A program made the position numbers and the translations under genes. DNA of 64,000 bases, from NCBI GenBank assembly GCA_019739225.1, contig JAHHDT010000005.1, positions 930,001-994,000 of the forward strand. The letters run 5' to 3'. Under the pieces are notes generated by a model. The model was not told the DNA's origin, ran no database searches, and saw nothing but the letters and a program-made list of their open reading frames with translations. This document shows, piece after piece, positions 43,876 to 54,535 of this stretch (position 1 is the first letter of the stretch; each line of letters begins with the position of its first letter). Source of the stretch: Aquamicrobium sp. GTDB lineage: Bacteria; Pseudomonadota; Alphaproteobacteria; Rhizobiales; Rhizobiaceae.

Positions 43876-45408
43876 ATGAACATCAGTAGCTGGCTGTGTG
43901 CAGCTGCCCGGCGGGCGCCACTGTCACCGGCCCTTCAGTCGGGGGAGCGCGTGGTCGCGAGTTACGCGGACTTTGCGGCGGACACGGCACGCATTGCGGG
44001 GGCGTTAACTTGCAGGTTTGATGTCCGCCCCGGCGACCGGGTGGTTCTCTTCGCATCGAACAGTGTTGATTATCTCAAAGCGATGTACGGCATCCTGTGG
44101 GCTGGTGCAGTCATAGTGCCGGTCAATCCGAAGTTGCATGACGACGAGGTGCTATGGATTGCCGCCAACGCGGATGCAAAACTTCTGGTCTCTTCATCAG
44201 GTACCCTGACAGTCAACGCCGCTGTGCCACACAAGCTTGCGGAGGTGCAGATCGTTGATTTGTGCGAGCAGGCCATCAAGCAACCGGACGGCCCGGATGT
44301 GCCGTTGCATCGGCATGATGACGATCTCGCCTGGTTATTCTTCACCTCCGGCACGACGGGCAGGCCAAAGGGAGTCCAGCTCAGCCATGGAAACCTGGTC
44401 GCCATGTCGACCACCTATGCTCTGGACGTAGACAATCCCGACCAGTCCGTCGTGAGCCTTTATGCCGGACCGATGTCGCACGGGGCCGGGCTCTATTCAT
44501 TCGTTCACGTGCGCGCGGGCGCTCGACATCTCATACCGGTTTCGGGCGGGTTCTCTGCCCCCGAGATTCTCGACCTTGCTGAGCGGGTTGGCAATCTATC
44601 CTTCTTTGCGGTGCCTACCATGGTGCGACGTCTGGTCGAGGCGGCCGAACAGCTCGACGGGTTCTGTCCTGATGGCATCCGCACGGTCGTATATGGCGGC
44701 GGTCCTATGTACCTGGCTGATATCGAGCGAGCCCTGAACGTCTTTGGCCCGAAGTTCGTGCAGATCTTTGGCCAGGGAGAGTCGCCGATGACGATCACAG
44801 TCTTGCCGCGTGACGTTATCGGGGATCGAGCTGCACCACGTTGGCGAGAGCGTCTGGCGTCCGTCGGTTACCCGCAGGCCTGCGTGCAGATCGCCGTCTT
44901 CGACAGCGACGGGCGAACAGTTCCGCAAGGCCAGACGGGCGAGGTCGTGGTGCAGGGCCCCACCGTCATGCAGGGCTACTGGCGCAACCAGGAGGCAACG
45001 GATGCCACCTTGCAAGACGGATGGCTGCACACTGGCGATCTCGGCTTTCTGGACGAAGATGGATTTTTGACGCTCACCGACCGGTCTAAGGATGTCATAA
45101 TCTCCGGTGGCTCGAATATATATCCGCGCGAGGTCGAAGAGGTGCTCCTCCAACATGGCGATGTTTCAGAAGTTGCCGTCATCGGCAAGCCGGATCCAGA
45201 ATGGGGGGAGGTGGTCCTCGCATTCATCGTACCGGAGGGTGATGGTTTCGATCCTGATAGTCTGGACGCGTGGTGCCGGTCTCGCATCGCGGCGTTCAAA
45301 CGCCCGCGCTACTACATCGAAACGGCAGAGCTACCGAAAAGCGGCGTAGGCAAGGTACTAAAGTCTGAATTGCGCAAGCGGACGCAGGCACCGGCAGAGG
45401 CGCAATAG
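43876..45408 (+). CDS. AMP-binding acyl/aryl-CoA ligase
   Basis: About 510 residues from ATG 43876 with GGGAGGA. The adenylate-forming signature FFTSGTTGRPKGVQLSHGN, the A5 region FGQGESPM, the A7/A8 GWLHTGDLGFLDEDGFLTL with DRSKDVIISGGSNIYPREVE, and the A10 Lys in PKSGVGKVLKSEL are all present. It activates a carboxylic acid to its CoA thioester. Being last in the TRAP-3 operon, it may activate the imported acid, which fits an aromatic or acyl acid. Substrate not determinable. Confidence 0.9.
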   Translation: MNISSWLCAAARRAPLSPALQSGERVVASYADFAADTARIAGALTCRFDVRPGDRVVLFASNSVDYLKAMYGILWAGAVIVPVNPKLHDDEVLWIAANADAKLLVSSSGTLTVNAAVPHKLAEVQIVDLCEQAIKQPDGPDVPLHRHDDDLAWLFFTSGTTGRPKGVQLSHGNLVAMSTTYALDVDNPDQSVVSLYAGPMSHGAGLYSFVHVRAGARHLIPVSGGFSAPEILDLAERVGNLSFFAVPTMVRRLVEAAEQLDGFCPDGIRTVVYGGGPMYLADIERALNVFGPKFVQIFGQGESPMTITVLPRDVIGDRAAPRWRERLASVGYPQACVQIAVFDSDGRTVPQGQTGEVVVQGPTVMQGYWRNQEATDATLQDGWLHTGDLGFLDEDGFLTLTDRSKDVIISGGSNIYPREVEEVLLQHGDVSEVAVIGKPDPEWGEVVLAFIVPEGDGFDPDSLDAWCRSRIAAFKRPRYYIETAELPKSGVGKVLKSELRKRTQAPAEAQ

Positions 45409-45620
45409 TTCCTAAGCGGGCCGTATCAACGTCATGTTAAGTGCAAGGCTTTCGACCTTCACGTCGGGCTATAAAATGTCTGCCGTCCGCTCCCGTGTTG
45501 TTTGTGGGGAAATGGCCTTGCCATATTTCGCACATATGCCGGCGTCCGGTCGCAATTCATGACCCATCATAGGTGGCACCCCGGAGATCGTCCGCGCGGC
45601 AGCTTCGTACCGTGCAGAAG

Positions 45621-45656
45621 GATTGCCTGCATGTCGGCGCAGACATGCAGGCAATC
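45621..45656 (-). terminator. Perfect 15-bp inverted repeat between the ligase and catalase genes
   Basis: GATTGCCTGCATGTC and GACATGCAGGCAATC pair without a mismatch around a 6-nt loop. It is 46 bp after the catalase stop and 212 bp after the convergent ligase stop, so it probably ends or protects both transcripts. No T-run on either side. The rest of the 294-bp interval 45409-45702 has no gene that I can support. Confidence 0.55.
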
Positions 45657-45702
45657 AGAAGCCGGCGGGCCGTGAACAAGACCTTTTGGCGGCGATAACC
45701 CC

Positions 45703-47811
<2,109 letters not shown>

Positions 47812-47873
47812 CGTGGGTTCCTCGTGAGCTGGTGTTGGCAATTGCCTGAAAGCGTCGATCGCGAACCGGATGA

Positions 47874-47905
47874 AAGTGACCCGGGAGATCGCTCCCGGGT
47901 CACTT
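47874..47905 (-). terminator. Strong hairpin between the yciF-type gene and katE
   Basis: AAGTGACCCGGGAG and CTCCCGGGTCACTT form a 14-bp perfect stem with a tetraloop, starting 5 bp after the yciF-type stop. It is very stable but lacks a long T-run; it should end or trim the yciF-type message before katE. Confidence 0.7.
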
Positions 47906-47910
47906 GAATC

Positions 47911-48417
47911 TCAGGCGGCCTTCTTCGCTTTCGCGCGATCGTTTGCAGACGCGTCGGCGAGCTTGGTCAGATCGCTGTCGGTCTTCGATTCTTCCTTGAG
48001 CGTCGCATCGAGCAGCTTGGCGGCGTCCGTCATGCCGAGTTCGGTCGCCCAGCGCTTGAGTGTGCCGTAGCGCGTGATCTCATAGTGCTCGACTGCCTGC
48101 GCGGCTGAGATCAACCCCGCGTCGAGCGCGGCCGTGTCCTTGAACTCGTCCATGATCTCCTCGCCTTCGGAGATGATGCCTTCGATGGCATCGCAGGTCT
48201 TGCCTTGGGCACGCTTGCCGATGATCTCGAATACCTGCTGCAGCCGTTCGACGTGACCCTCGGTCTCTTCCTTGTGCTTGTCAAAGGCTGCCTTGAGGTC
48301 GTCCGACTGGGCGGCACGCTTCATCTTGGGCAGCGCTTTCAGGATCTTGCGCTCGGCGTAGTAGATGTCCTTGAGCGTGTCGTGGAAGAGGTCTTCCAGT
48401 GTCTTTTGCTTGGCCAT
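47911..48417 (-). CDS. YciE/YciF-type ferritin-like protein (DUF892)
   Basis: 168 residues. KTLEDLFHDTLKDIYYAERK and LPKMKRAAQSDDLKAAFDKH are the DUF892 signature; Glu and His residues for a di-iron centre appear in YYAERK, HKEETEGHVERL, and AVEHYEITRYGTL. The four-helix bundle proteins of this family are stress-induced and may oxidise iron. The Lys/Ala-rich tail is typical. Co-oriented with katE, implying a shared stress role. Confidence 0.93.
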   Translation of the reverse strand: MAKQKTLEDLFHDTLKDIYYAERKILKALPKMKRAAQSDDLKAAFDKHKEETEGHVERLQQVFEIIGKRAQGKTCDAIEGIISEGEEIMDEFKDTAALDAGLISAAQAVEHYEITRYGTLKRWATELGMTDAAKLLDATLKEESKTDSDLTKLADASANDRAKAKKAA

Positions 48418-48802
48418 TGTGATGTCCCTTCGATCTTGAGGTCCGATTCACGGGGGCGTGATCGATCGCACTCAACGCAACGGATGGCTGGGCGTTCCTC
48501 GCACGATCGCCGGAGACGAAGATGTGACCGCCGACCCCGATCTGGGAACGTCGGCGACGATCAGACACAGTCCTTGGGTGTCACGGAATCCGGCTGACGG
48601 GCGGGATCCGGCGAGGCCGAACCGCCATGGCCGTTCAGCGTTTCGCGTGAGGCCGATAAGGCATTCCGCGGCGATGGCGCGTTCCTCGGCTGGCCAACTA
48701 AGCCCGACGGGAAGGCCGCTGCGCACCGGTATGGTTGAAGACGTTCATGCTCTGCGAGCCGCAGCATCGATGTCGAGACCAGCAACTGATCCCTTGGCCG
48801 CT
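48418..48802. other. Intergenic region between the yciF-type and AroE-like genes
   Basis: About 385 bp. Open frames on both strands are Arg/Ser/Pro-rich and overlap one another, as expected by chance in GC-rich DNA. No RNA gene or strong hairpin seen. Confidence 0.5.
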
Positions 48803-49612
48803 TTAGACACGGAGGAACGCGCGCAGCAGCTCGAACTGGCCAAGCGTCATCGCCTGGCCGTTCACGGTCCCTAGCTGGAGCGCGCTCGCGTCGCGCAGGA
48901 ATTGGGTCTCGAGCGGGTCGGTAATGGCGTCCGCTGCGAAGCTTCCGGCCGGCAGCGTAGCCAACAGTGCGCGCGGGAAGACACTCCCCGGCGCATGGGC
49001 CATGCCGATCGGTGTGGCGTTGATGGCCATGGAAAACCGATCCAGCGACGCAGGCATGCCTCGCTCGACCACGAGTTCCTTCCCCGCAAGCATGCGTACA
49101 AGAGCTTCGATTTCCTGTTCTTCACGCGACCATATGGCAAGCCGTCGGCCGCCGCGTTCGGCGAACTCGTGGGCTATCGCGACACCGGCGGCGCCTGCGC
49201 CGGCGAGCACGACACTGCTGCCCTCCACCTCGAAGCCCGCGCGGCTCACGCCATTCCAGAAACCGGCTCCATCCGACATGTCGCCGGATAGTCTCCCGTC
49301 GGCGCTACGCCTCACCACATTGACGCTGGCCAGCGCCTTTGCGGTCGGAGAGGCATCGTCAACAAGATCGAGCAGTCTGCGCTTGTGTGGAAGGGTCGAA
49401 ACGAATCCGTCGCAATTCGCGGCGTCTCGGATCATCGCAGCGAAGTCGGGAAGTGCACGCGCGCTGACATCCACTGGGACCATGATCCGATCCGCGTCAT
49501 GTTGCGCGAAATATGCGTTGAAAAGGTAGGGCGCCCGGGCTTGGGCGATCGGACTTCCGATCATGAAAACCACGCGCGTCCGCCCGGTGACCAGGCGTTG
49601 ACCTGCAGGCAA
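48803..49612 (-). CDS. Shikimate/quinate dehydrogenase-like protein (AroE family)
   Basis: 269 residues from a TTG start with GGGAGGG upstream. The substrate domain has VVFMIGSPIAQARAPYLFN and GFVSTLPHKRRLLDLVDD (the catalytic Lys-type position in TLPHKRR), and the Rossmann domain VVLAGAGAAGVAIAHEFAER binds NAD(P). The S-x-S shikimate pocket of true AroE is replaced by IAQARAP, so this is probably a catabolic paralogue rather than the biosynthetic enzyme. It is divergent from a GntR gene and an ABC importer by 86 bp, suggesting a shared regulator. Confidence 0.85.
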   Translation of the reverse strand: MPAGQRLVTGRTRVVFMIGSPIAQARAPYLFNAYFAQHDADRIMVPVDVSARALPDFAAMIRDAANCDGFVSTLPHKRRLLDLVDDASPTAKALASVNVVRRSADGRLSGDMSDGAGFWNGVSRAGFEVEGSSVVLAGAGAAGVAIAHEFAERGGRRLAIWSREEQEIEALVRMLAGKELVVERGMPASLDRFSMAINATPIGMAHAPGSVFPRALLATLPAGSFAADAITDPLETQFLRDASALQLGTVNGQAMTLGQFELLRAFLRV

Positions 49613-49628
49613 AATTCCCTCCCTTGGG

Positions 49629-49670
49629 TTGACTCACCACAGTTCGTTCAATAGCAGGCGAAATATTGAA
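49629..49670 (+). promoter_or_regulatory. Divergent promoter/operator between the AroE-like gene and the GntR operon
   Basis: TTGACT (49629-49634) is a good -35, with TAGCAG 17 bp on as a weak -10. TTCAATA (49647-49653) and TATTGAA (49664-49670) are perfect 7-bp arms with a 10-nt spacer overlapping that -10. It is the only symmetrical site in the 86-bp divergent region and so a candidate operator of the GntR protein. Confidence 0.45.
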
Positions 49671-49698
49671 GATTTTCTGACACGTTGGAGGAGATAGC

Positions 49699-50358
49699 GT
49701 GTTCGGGAGGAACTCTCAGGATTCCGACACGGTCGTTCGGCTGATCGCCTCGCAATTGCGTCGCGACATATCCGTCGGTGTGCTCGCCCCGGATACGAAG
49801 CTCAAGATCGATGAACTGCGCCAGCGCTATGGCGGTTCGGCGCATTCGTTTCGCGAGGCCCTGACGCTTCTTGCCAGCGAGGGTATCGTCGAGGCAAGCG
49901 CGCAGCGCGGCTTCCGTGTCGCCTCAGCGACCCAATCGGATCTCGAAGACATCTCGCGCCTGCGCGCCGAAATCGAAAGCCTGGGCCTTGGCTGGTCGAT
50001 CAAGCACGGGGACCTGCGCTGGGAAGGCGAGGTACTGGCCGCCTTCCACACCTATTCGAAGCTGTGCATGCAGACGGATGCCGATCGCCAGGCCTTCGCC
50101 ATAGAATGGGACGAGGCAGGCCGCCACTTCCACGCGACGCTGGTGGCCGCCTGCCGCTCGCCGCGGCTGATCGGGTTCCAGGACAGGCTGTTTACCCAGA
50201 GCCGGCGCTTTCGCTATGCCGCGCTCGTCGAGGGCAGCATCGACCTAGCCGCGGAGACCCGCGGCTTGGGGGAAGTCGTGGAGGCGACGCTCTCTCGCGA
50301 TGCAGATCGCGCGCGCGACCTGCTTTCGAACCAGATTCTCGGCGCTTTGACGCGTTGA
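49699..50358 (+). CDS. GntR-family (FCD) transcriptional regulator
   Basis: 219 residues from GTG 49699 with GGAGGAG upstream. The winged helix includes ASQLRRDISVGVLAPDTKLK and FREALTLLASEGIVEASAQR; the helical C-terminal domain has DLEDISRLRAEIESLGLGWS and the FHATLVAAC metal-ligand helix of FCD proteins. It likely controls the ABC/FAD oxidoreductase operon and the divergent AroE-like gene in response to the imported carboxylate. Precedes the binding-protein gene by 57 bp. Confidence 0.92.
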   Translation: MFGRNSQDSDTVVRLIASQLRRDISVGVLAPDTKLKIDELRQRYGGSAHSFREALTLLASEGIVEASAQRGFRVASATQSDLEDISRLRAEIESLGLGWSIKHGDLRWEGEVLAAFHTYSKLCMQTDADRQAFAIEWDEAGRHFHATLVAACRSPRLIGFQDRLFTQSRRFRYAALVEGSIDLAAETRGLGEVVEATLSRDADRARDLLSNQILGALTR

Positions 50359-50415
50359 GATACGGCATCCGCCGGGACCATCACCAAAAGCGTATTGATT
50401 ACAGGGAGGAATGAC

Positions 50416-51429
50416 ATGCTTAAGATTACCCGCAGAGCCTTCGCAGTGCTTGCCGCCGCGACCGTGTTGGCCGGCACCGGTGCGGCCAGTGCAGAGCCGA
50501 TCAAGGTCGGCATTCTGTCGTTGGTGTCGCACTCGCCGAGCATCATCGCAGAAGGCAAGGGCTACTTTGCCGAACAAGGCCTCGAAGTCGAGTTTGTGCC
50601 GTTCCAGGCAGCCCAGCCCATGGCGGTCGCGATTGCCTCAGGCGATGTCGATTTCGGGATGACCGCCATGACCGCCGGGCTGATCAGCCTGGCCGAGAAG
50701 GGCGCGGTCAAGATCATCGGCGGCGCGCTGCAGGAAACGCCGGAGATCGACGGCCAGAAAATCCTCGTCTCCAAGGCGGCCCATGAAGCGGGCGTGAAGA
50801 CGCCTGCCGATCTCGCCGGCAAGCGCTACGGCATCACCACCGCAGGCTCTTCCTTCCACTACATGGCGCACAAGATCGCCGACAAGGAAGGTTTCGAGCG
50901 CTCGGCGCTGGAACTCGTTCCGCTGAATGCCGTGCCTGCGGTCATCGCCTCGCTGAAGTCGGGCCAGATCGATGCCTGGTCGATCGTGCCGAACATCGCC
51001 GCAGGGCTGACCAAGGGCGGCGAGGTCTTTGAGATTGGCAAGGTCTCGGACTACATCGACGGCTACCAGGTGACGACCGTCTTCACCTCGGCAGACAATG
51101 TCGCGAACAATCGCGAACTCGTCGAGAAGTACCTTGCCGCGCTCTCGAAAGGCGTGGCCGACTACAACGCCGCCTTTGTCGACAAGACCATGTCCGACGA
51201 AGACAGCGCCGAGGTCGTCGGGATGATCCACGAATATGTCTATTCCGACCGTCCGCTCGAAGCTGCGGACCCGGCAATCCGCGCCGGGGCAATGCGCATC
51301 AACGAAGACGCCAAGCTGAACGTGTCCAGCATCGAAGACCAGCTCGAATGGTTCAAGTCGGAGAACCTGGTTCCGGCGGAGGCCTCGATGGACAAGCTTG
51401 TGGACACGAGCTTCGTCGAAACCTTCTGA
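50416..51429 (+). CDS. ABC transporter substrate-binding protein (SsuA/NMT1-type)
   Basis: About 337 residues from ATG 50416 with GGGAGGA. Signal peptide MLKITRRAFAVLAAATVLAG ends near ASAEP. The NMT1/SsuA fold is indicated by VGILSLVSHSPSIIAEGKGY and FAEQGLEVEFVPFQAAQPMA, then TPADLAGKRYGITTAGSSFH and ALKSGQIDAWS-like sequence. Members bind sulfonates, nitrate, taurine, thiamine precursors or aromatic acids. It feeds the ATPase and permease encoded next; the ligand is unknown. Confidence 0.92.
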   Translation: MLKITRRAFAVLAAATVLAGTGAASAEPIKVGILSLVSHSPSIIAEGKGYFAEQGLEVEFVPFQAAQPMAVAIASGDVDFGMTAMTAGLISLAEKGAVKIIGGALQETPEIDGQKILVSKAAHEAGVKTPADLAGKRYGITTAGSSFHYMAHKIADKEGFERSALELVPLNAVPAVIASLKSGQIDAWSIVPNIAAGLTKGGEVFEIGKVSDYIDGYQVTTVFTSADNVANNRELVEKYLAALSKGVADYNAAFVDKTMSDEDSAEVVGMIHEYVYSDRPLEAADPAIRAGAMRINEDAKLNVSSIEDQLEWFKSENLVPAEASMDKLVDTSFVETF

Positions 51430-51435
51430 AACGGA

Positions 51436-51466
51436 GCGCCGGCCCCGATACTCAAAGGGCCGGCGC
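51436..51466 (+). promoter_or_regulatory. Intercistronic GC hairpin between the ABC binding-protein and ATPase genes
   Basis: GCGCCGGCCC (51436-51445) and GGGCCGGCGC (51457-51466) pair perfectly over 10 bp with an 11-nt loop, 6 bp after the binding-protein stop. No T-run. As at the TRAP systems, it is placed to favour the binding-protein message. Confidence 0.6.
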
Positions 51467-51488
51467 CTTCCCCGACAGGGTGATGATC

Positions 51489-52259
51489 ATGGATATTGTG
51501 GTCGAAAATCTTTCGCACCGTTACGGCCAGACAGATGTGCTGGACGGCATCACCTTCGAGCTGAAGGGCGGCGAGATCGTCTGCATCATCGGGCCTTCGG
51601 GTTGCGGCAAGTCGACCCTGCTGCGCTTCATAGGCGGCCTGGAGCAGCCTACATCGGGCCGGGTTCTGATCGCCGGTTCGCCGCCGGCCGGCTCTCTCAA
51701 CCCGCTCACCTACATATTCCAGGACTTCGCGCTGCTGCCGTGGCGCACCGTCGAAGGCAACGTCAGCCTGGTTCTCGAGGACCACGGCATCAAGGGAGGC
51801 AAGGCAGACGCGATCATCGACGACGTTCTGCGCCGAACCAAGCTTTCGGATTTTCGCAAGGCATTGCCGCGTCAGCTTTCTGGCGGCATGAAGCAACGCG
51901 TCGCAATCGCGCGCGCGCTTTCAGTCAATCCCGCAGTCATGCTGATGGATGAACCGCTTTCGGCGCTCGACAGCCAGACCCGCGAGCTGCTGCTCGACGA
52001 TCTGATCGAGCTGTGGACCCGCGAACGCTTTTCCGCCTGCTACGTCACGCACAATCTCGCCGAAGCAGTGAGGTTGGGCCACAAGATCATCGTCCTGTCG
52101 CGCCGCCCCGGCCGGATACGCCAGATCGTCAGGATCGACATGCCGCTTGACGAGCGCGCCGGGCGGATCGCGGAACTGGAAACGACCCAACGCCATCTGT
52201 GGAACCTGATGCGCGAAGAAGCGCGCGCCGCGGACATGGAGCTGTCGGATGTCGCTTGA
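51489..52259 (+). CDS. ABC transporter ATP-binding protein (SsuB/TauB-type)
   Basis: About 256 residues from ATG 51489; an in-frame ATG at 51483 lies too close to the AGGG. Walker A GPSGCGKSTLLR, Q-loop FQDFALLPWRT, signature [15 protein letters not shown], Walker B VMLMDEPLSALD and the H-loop VTHNLAEAV are intact. Energises import with the permease that overlaps its end by 11 bp. The nitrate/sulfonate/taurine-type subfamily agrees with the binding protein. Confidence 0.95.
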   Translation: MDIVVENLSHRYGQTDVLDGITFELKGGEIVCIIGPSGCGKSTLLRFIGGLEQPTSGRVLIAGSPPAGSLNPLTYIFQDFALLPWRTVEGNVSLVLEDHGIKGGKADAIIDDVLRRTKLSDFRKALPRQLSGGMKQRVAIARALSVNPAVMLMDEPLSALDSQTRELLLDDLIELWTRERFSACYVTHNLAEAVRLGHKIIVLSRRPGRIRQIVRIDMPLDERAGRIAELETTQRHLWNLMREEARAADMELSDVA

Positions 52260-53100
52260 GACCGCGAATACGTTGCACGCGACGACACCCCAGGAGGCGG
52301 TCGTCGCTCCGCCAGATGCCCGCCCGGTGCCCTTCCGCGGCGGCGGCTTCAAGGTGCGGAAATACCGGCTGATCTCGCCACTGGTGTTCATCGTCCTGAT
52401 CGGCCTGTGGGAAATCGGCTCGCGGACGGGCTTCATCAGTTCGATTGCCTTGCCCGCACCGTCCGAGGCGTTTCGCGCCTTTCAGGATCTCGTGCGCACC
52501 GGCATGCTCTGGACGCATCTGGAAGCCAGCCTGTATCGCCTGTCGGTCGGCTGGATATTCGGCTCGGCGCTTGGCGTCGCGGTGGGCCTGACGATCGGCC
52601 TCTTCTCGCTCGCGCGCGCCGGCATGCTGCCGATCGTCTCGGCACTGTTTCCGATCCCCAAGATCGCGCTTCTGCCGCTGTTCATCGTCTGGTTCGGCAT
52701 CGGTGAGGGCTCCAAGGTCGCGACGATCCTGTTCGGCACCTTCTTCCCAACCGTCATCGCGACGTATGGCGGCGTCGATAATGTCGACCGCAACCTGATC
52801 CGCATGGGCCAGTCCTTCGGGCTCTCCTGGTTTTCCATCGTTCGTAAGATCATCATTCCTGGCGCGCTGCCGGCGATCCTGTCCGGGTTCCGCATCTCGG
52901 CATCGATTGCGATCGTCCTTCTTGTGGCCGCCGAGATGATCGGCGCACAGTATGGTATCGGCGCCTATATCCTGATGGCGGGCGCGCTGTTTGCCACCGA
53001 CCAGTTGATCGCCGGCGTCGCCATGCTCTCCGTGCTCGGGCTAACCGTCGGCTGGCTGATCGGCAAGGCCGAGCAGTATTTCCTCAACTGGCGCACCTGA
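52249..53100 (+). CDS. ABC transporter permease (SsuC/TauC-type)
   Basis: 283 residues with about six hydrophobic segments after a 35-residue cytoplasmic N-terminus. The EAA-loop region GQSFGLSWFSIVRKIIIPGA and family segments ALPAPSEAFRAFQDLVRTG and ALFPIPKIALLPLFIVWFGI mark the SsuC family. It forms the homodimeric channel for the ATPase and binding protein encoded before it. It overlaps the ATPase gene by 11 bp and precedes the oxidoreductase by 10 bp. Confidence 0.95.
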   Translation: MSLETANTLHATTPQEAVVAPPDARPVPFRGGGFKVRKYRLISPLVFIVLIGLWEIGSRTGFISSIALPAPSEAFRAFQDLVRTGMLWTHLEASLYRLSVGWIFGSALGVAVGLTIGLFSLARAGMLPIVSALFPIPKIALLPLFIVWFGIGEGSKVATILFGTFFPTVIATYGGVDNVDRNLIRMGQSFGLSWFSIVRKIIIPGALPAILSGFRISASIAIVLLVAAEMIGAQYGIGAYILMAGALFATDQLIAGVAMLSVLGLTVGWLIGKAEQYFLNWRT

Positions 53101-53110
53101 CGGGGAAGAC

Positions 53111-54382
53111 ATGACAAAGCGTTTCGAGGCCGACTACGACGTCGCGGTCTGCGGCGGAGGCGCTGCCGGCGTGGCTGCGGCCATCGGCGCGGCCAAGGCT
53201 GGAGCAAAGGTCTGCCTGGTCGAGAAATACGGCTTCCTTGGCGGCGCGGCCACCACGTCACAGGTCTACGCTTATTGCGGCCTGTTCCAGCAAGGCGTCG
53301 AACCGAAGCGGGCGGTTGCTGGCGTGGCGGCCGAAGTCATCGACGAATTGAAGACGCACGGACTCGATGGTGAGGCCTATCGTTCGGAAACGACAGGCAA
53401 CTGGATCGTGCTGCTCGATGGAGAGGTGCTGAAGTTTTCCCTCGATAATCTGGTGCGCCGTCACGGCATCGACGTGAAGCTGCACACGCGCGTGGCTTCC
53501 GTGGCACGCACTGCCGACAGGCTCGAAGCCATCACATTGGCTGGCATGGGTGGGCGCACGCGGGTGGCTGCCGAAGCTTTCGTGGACGCCAGCGGCGACG
53601 CCAATCTGGCCATGCTGGCCGGGGTCCCGTTCCAGATTGGCGACGGCGAAGGCAAGCTGCAGGCCTTGACCATGCCGATCCGCATCGGCGGCATCGACCG
53701 CGATCTCAGGATTGACCGGGCGGCGCTTCAAGCTGCCATCGCGCGCTACAACGGGAAGGGCGCATACCCGATCCAGCGCACGGACGGGGGAATCATTCTC
53801 CGGCTGCCCTTGTCGCACGACATGTGGTGGATGACCGTCGACATCCCGCTTTCGAACCTGTCCTCGGAGAGCTTCACCGCGGCGGAGATGGAAGCGCGGG
53901 CGCGTGCCAACGACTATGTCGCGATGCTCAAACGTGAGTTGCCGGGCTTCGAAGACGCATATCTCGTCGCAACGGGTCCGCAAATCGGCGTGCGGGAGAC
54001 CCGGCACCCGGCCGCGCGCTACGAAATGACGGGCGAGGACGTTGTCCTGGGGCGATGCCGCGACGACGGCATCGCGCGCGCTGCATGGCCGATCGAATTG
54101 CACGGTGAGGCCGGCAAGCCGAGCTACACATCCATCGGCGGCGCCGGTTACTGCCACGTGCCTTACGATTCCATCCGCGCCAAGGGGCTCGACAATCTCT
54201 GGTACGGCGGTCGCGTCATCGGCGCCGACCCGCAGGCTTACGGCTCGATCCGTGTGATGGGCACCGCCTTTGCCACTGGACAGGCCGCCGGGGTCGCCGC
54301 GGCCGACCATGTCGATGCTGGTCACCATACCAATATCGAGCGGATACAGTCCCGCCTGCGCGAGCAGGGCTCACTGATCTGA
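53111..54382 (+). CDS. FAD-dependent oxidoreductase (FAD_oxidored type)
   Basis: 423 residues. The dinucleotide fold begins at ADYDVAVCGGGAAGVAAAIG with the acidic strand end in VCLVEKYGFLGG, and a second FAD contact near AFVDASGDANLAMLAGVPF; the C-terminal GLDNLWYGGRVIGADPQAYG and GTAFATGQAAGVAA motifs match succinate/fumarate-reductase-like and related dehydrogenases. No signal peptide, so cytoplasmic. As the only enzyme in the ABC operon it probably performs the first oxidation or reduction of the imported compound. The product family covers several substrates and none is evident. Confidence 0.88.
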   Translation: MTKRFEADYDVAVCGGGAAGVAAAIGAAKAGAKVCLVEKYGFLGGAATTSQVYAYCGLFQQGVEPKRAVAGVAAEVIDELKTHGLDGEAYRSETTGNWIVLLDGEVLKFSLDNLVRRHGIDVKLHTRVASVARTADRLEAITLAGMGGRTRVAAEAFVDASGDANLAMLAGVPFQIGDGEGKLQALTMPIRIGGIDRDLRIDRAALQAAIARYNGKGAYPIQRTDGGIILRLPLSHDMWWMTVDIPLSNLSSESFTAAEMEARARANDYVAMLKRELPGFEDAYLVATGPQIGVRETRHPAARYEMTGEDVVLGRCRDDGIARAAWPIELHGEAGKPSYTSIGGAGYCHVPYDSIRAKGLDNLWYGGRVIGADPQAYGSIRVMGTAFATGQAAGVAAADHVDAGHHTNIERIQSRLREQGSLI

Positions 54383-54535
54383 TAGCTGGAATTTTATTGC
54401 CGGATCGACATGCTTCCAAAGACAGGGAGCAGATCCTCCGCCAATCTTGAAACTGCTCGTCAAGAATACCACATACAACGGCGCCCTGCAGGTTCTTGCG
54501 GATGGCGCGTATTCAGATTGTCAGAGGATACTCAG

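Noticed and set aside
48803-49612. AroE-like gene considered as the biosynthetic shikimate dehydrogenase
   Set aside because: The shikimate-binding SxS motif is replaced and the gene is paired with an importer and a GntR regulator, so a catabolic paralogue is more likely.
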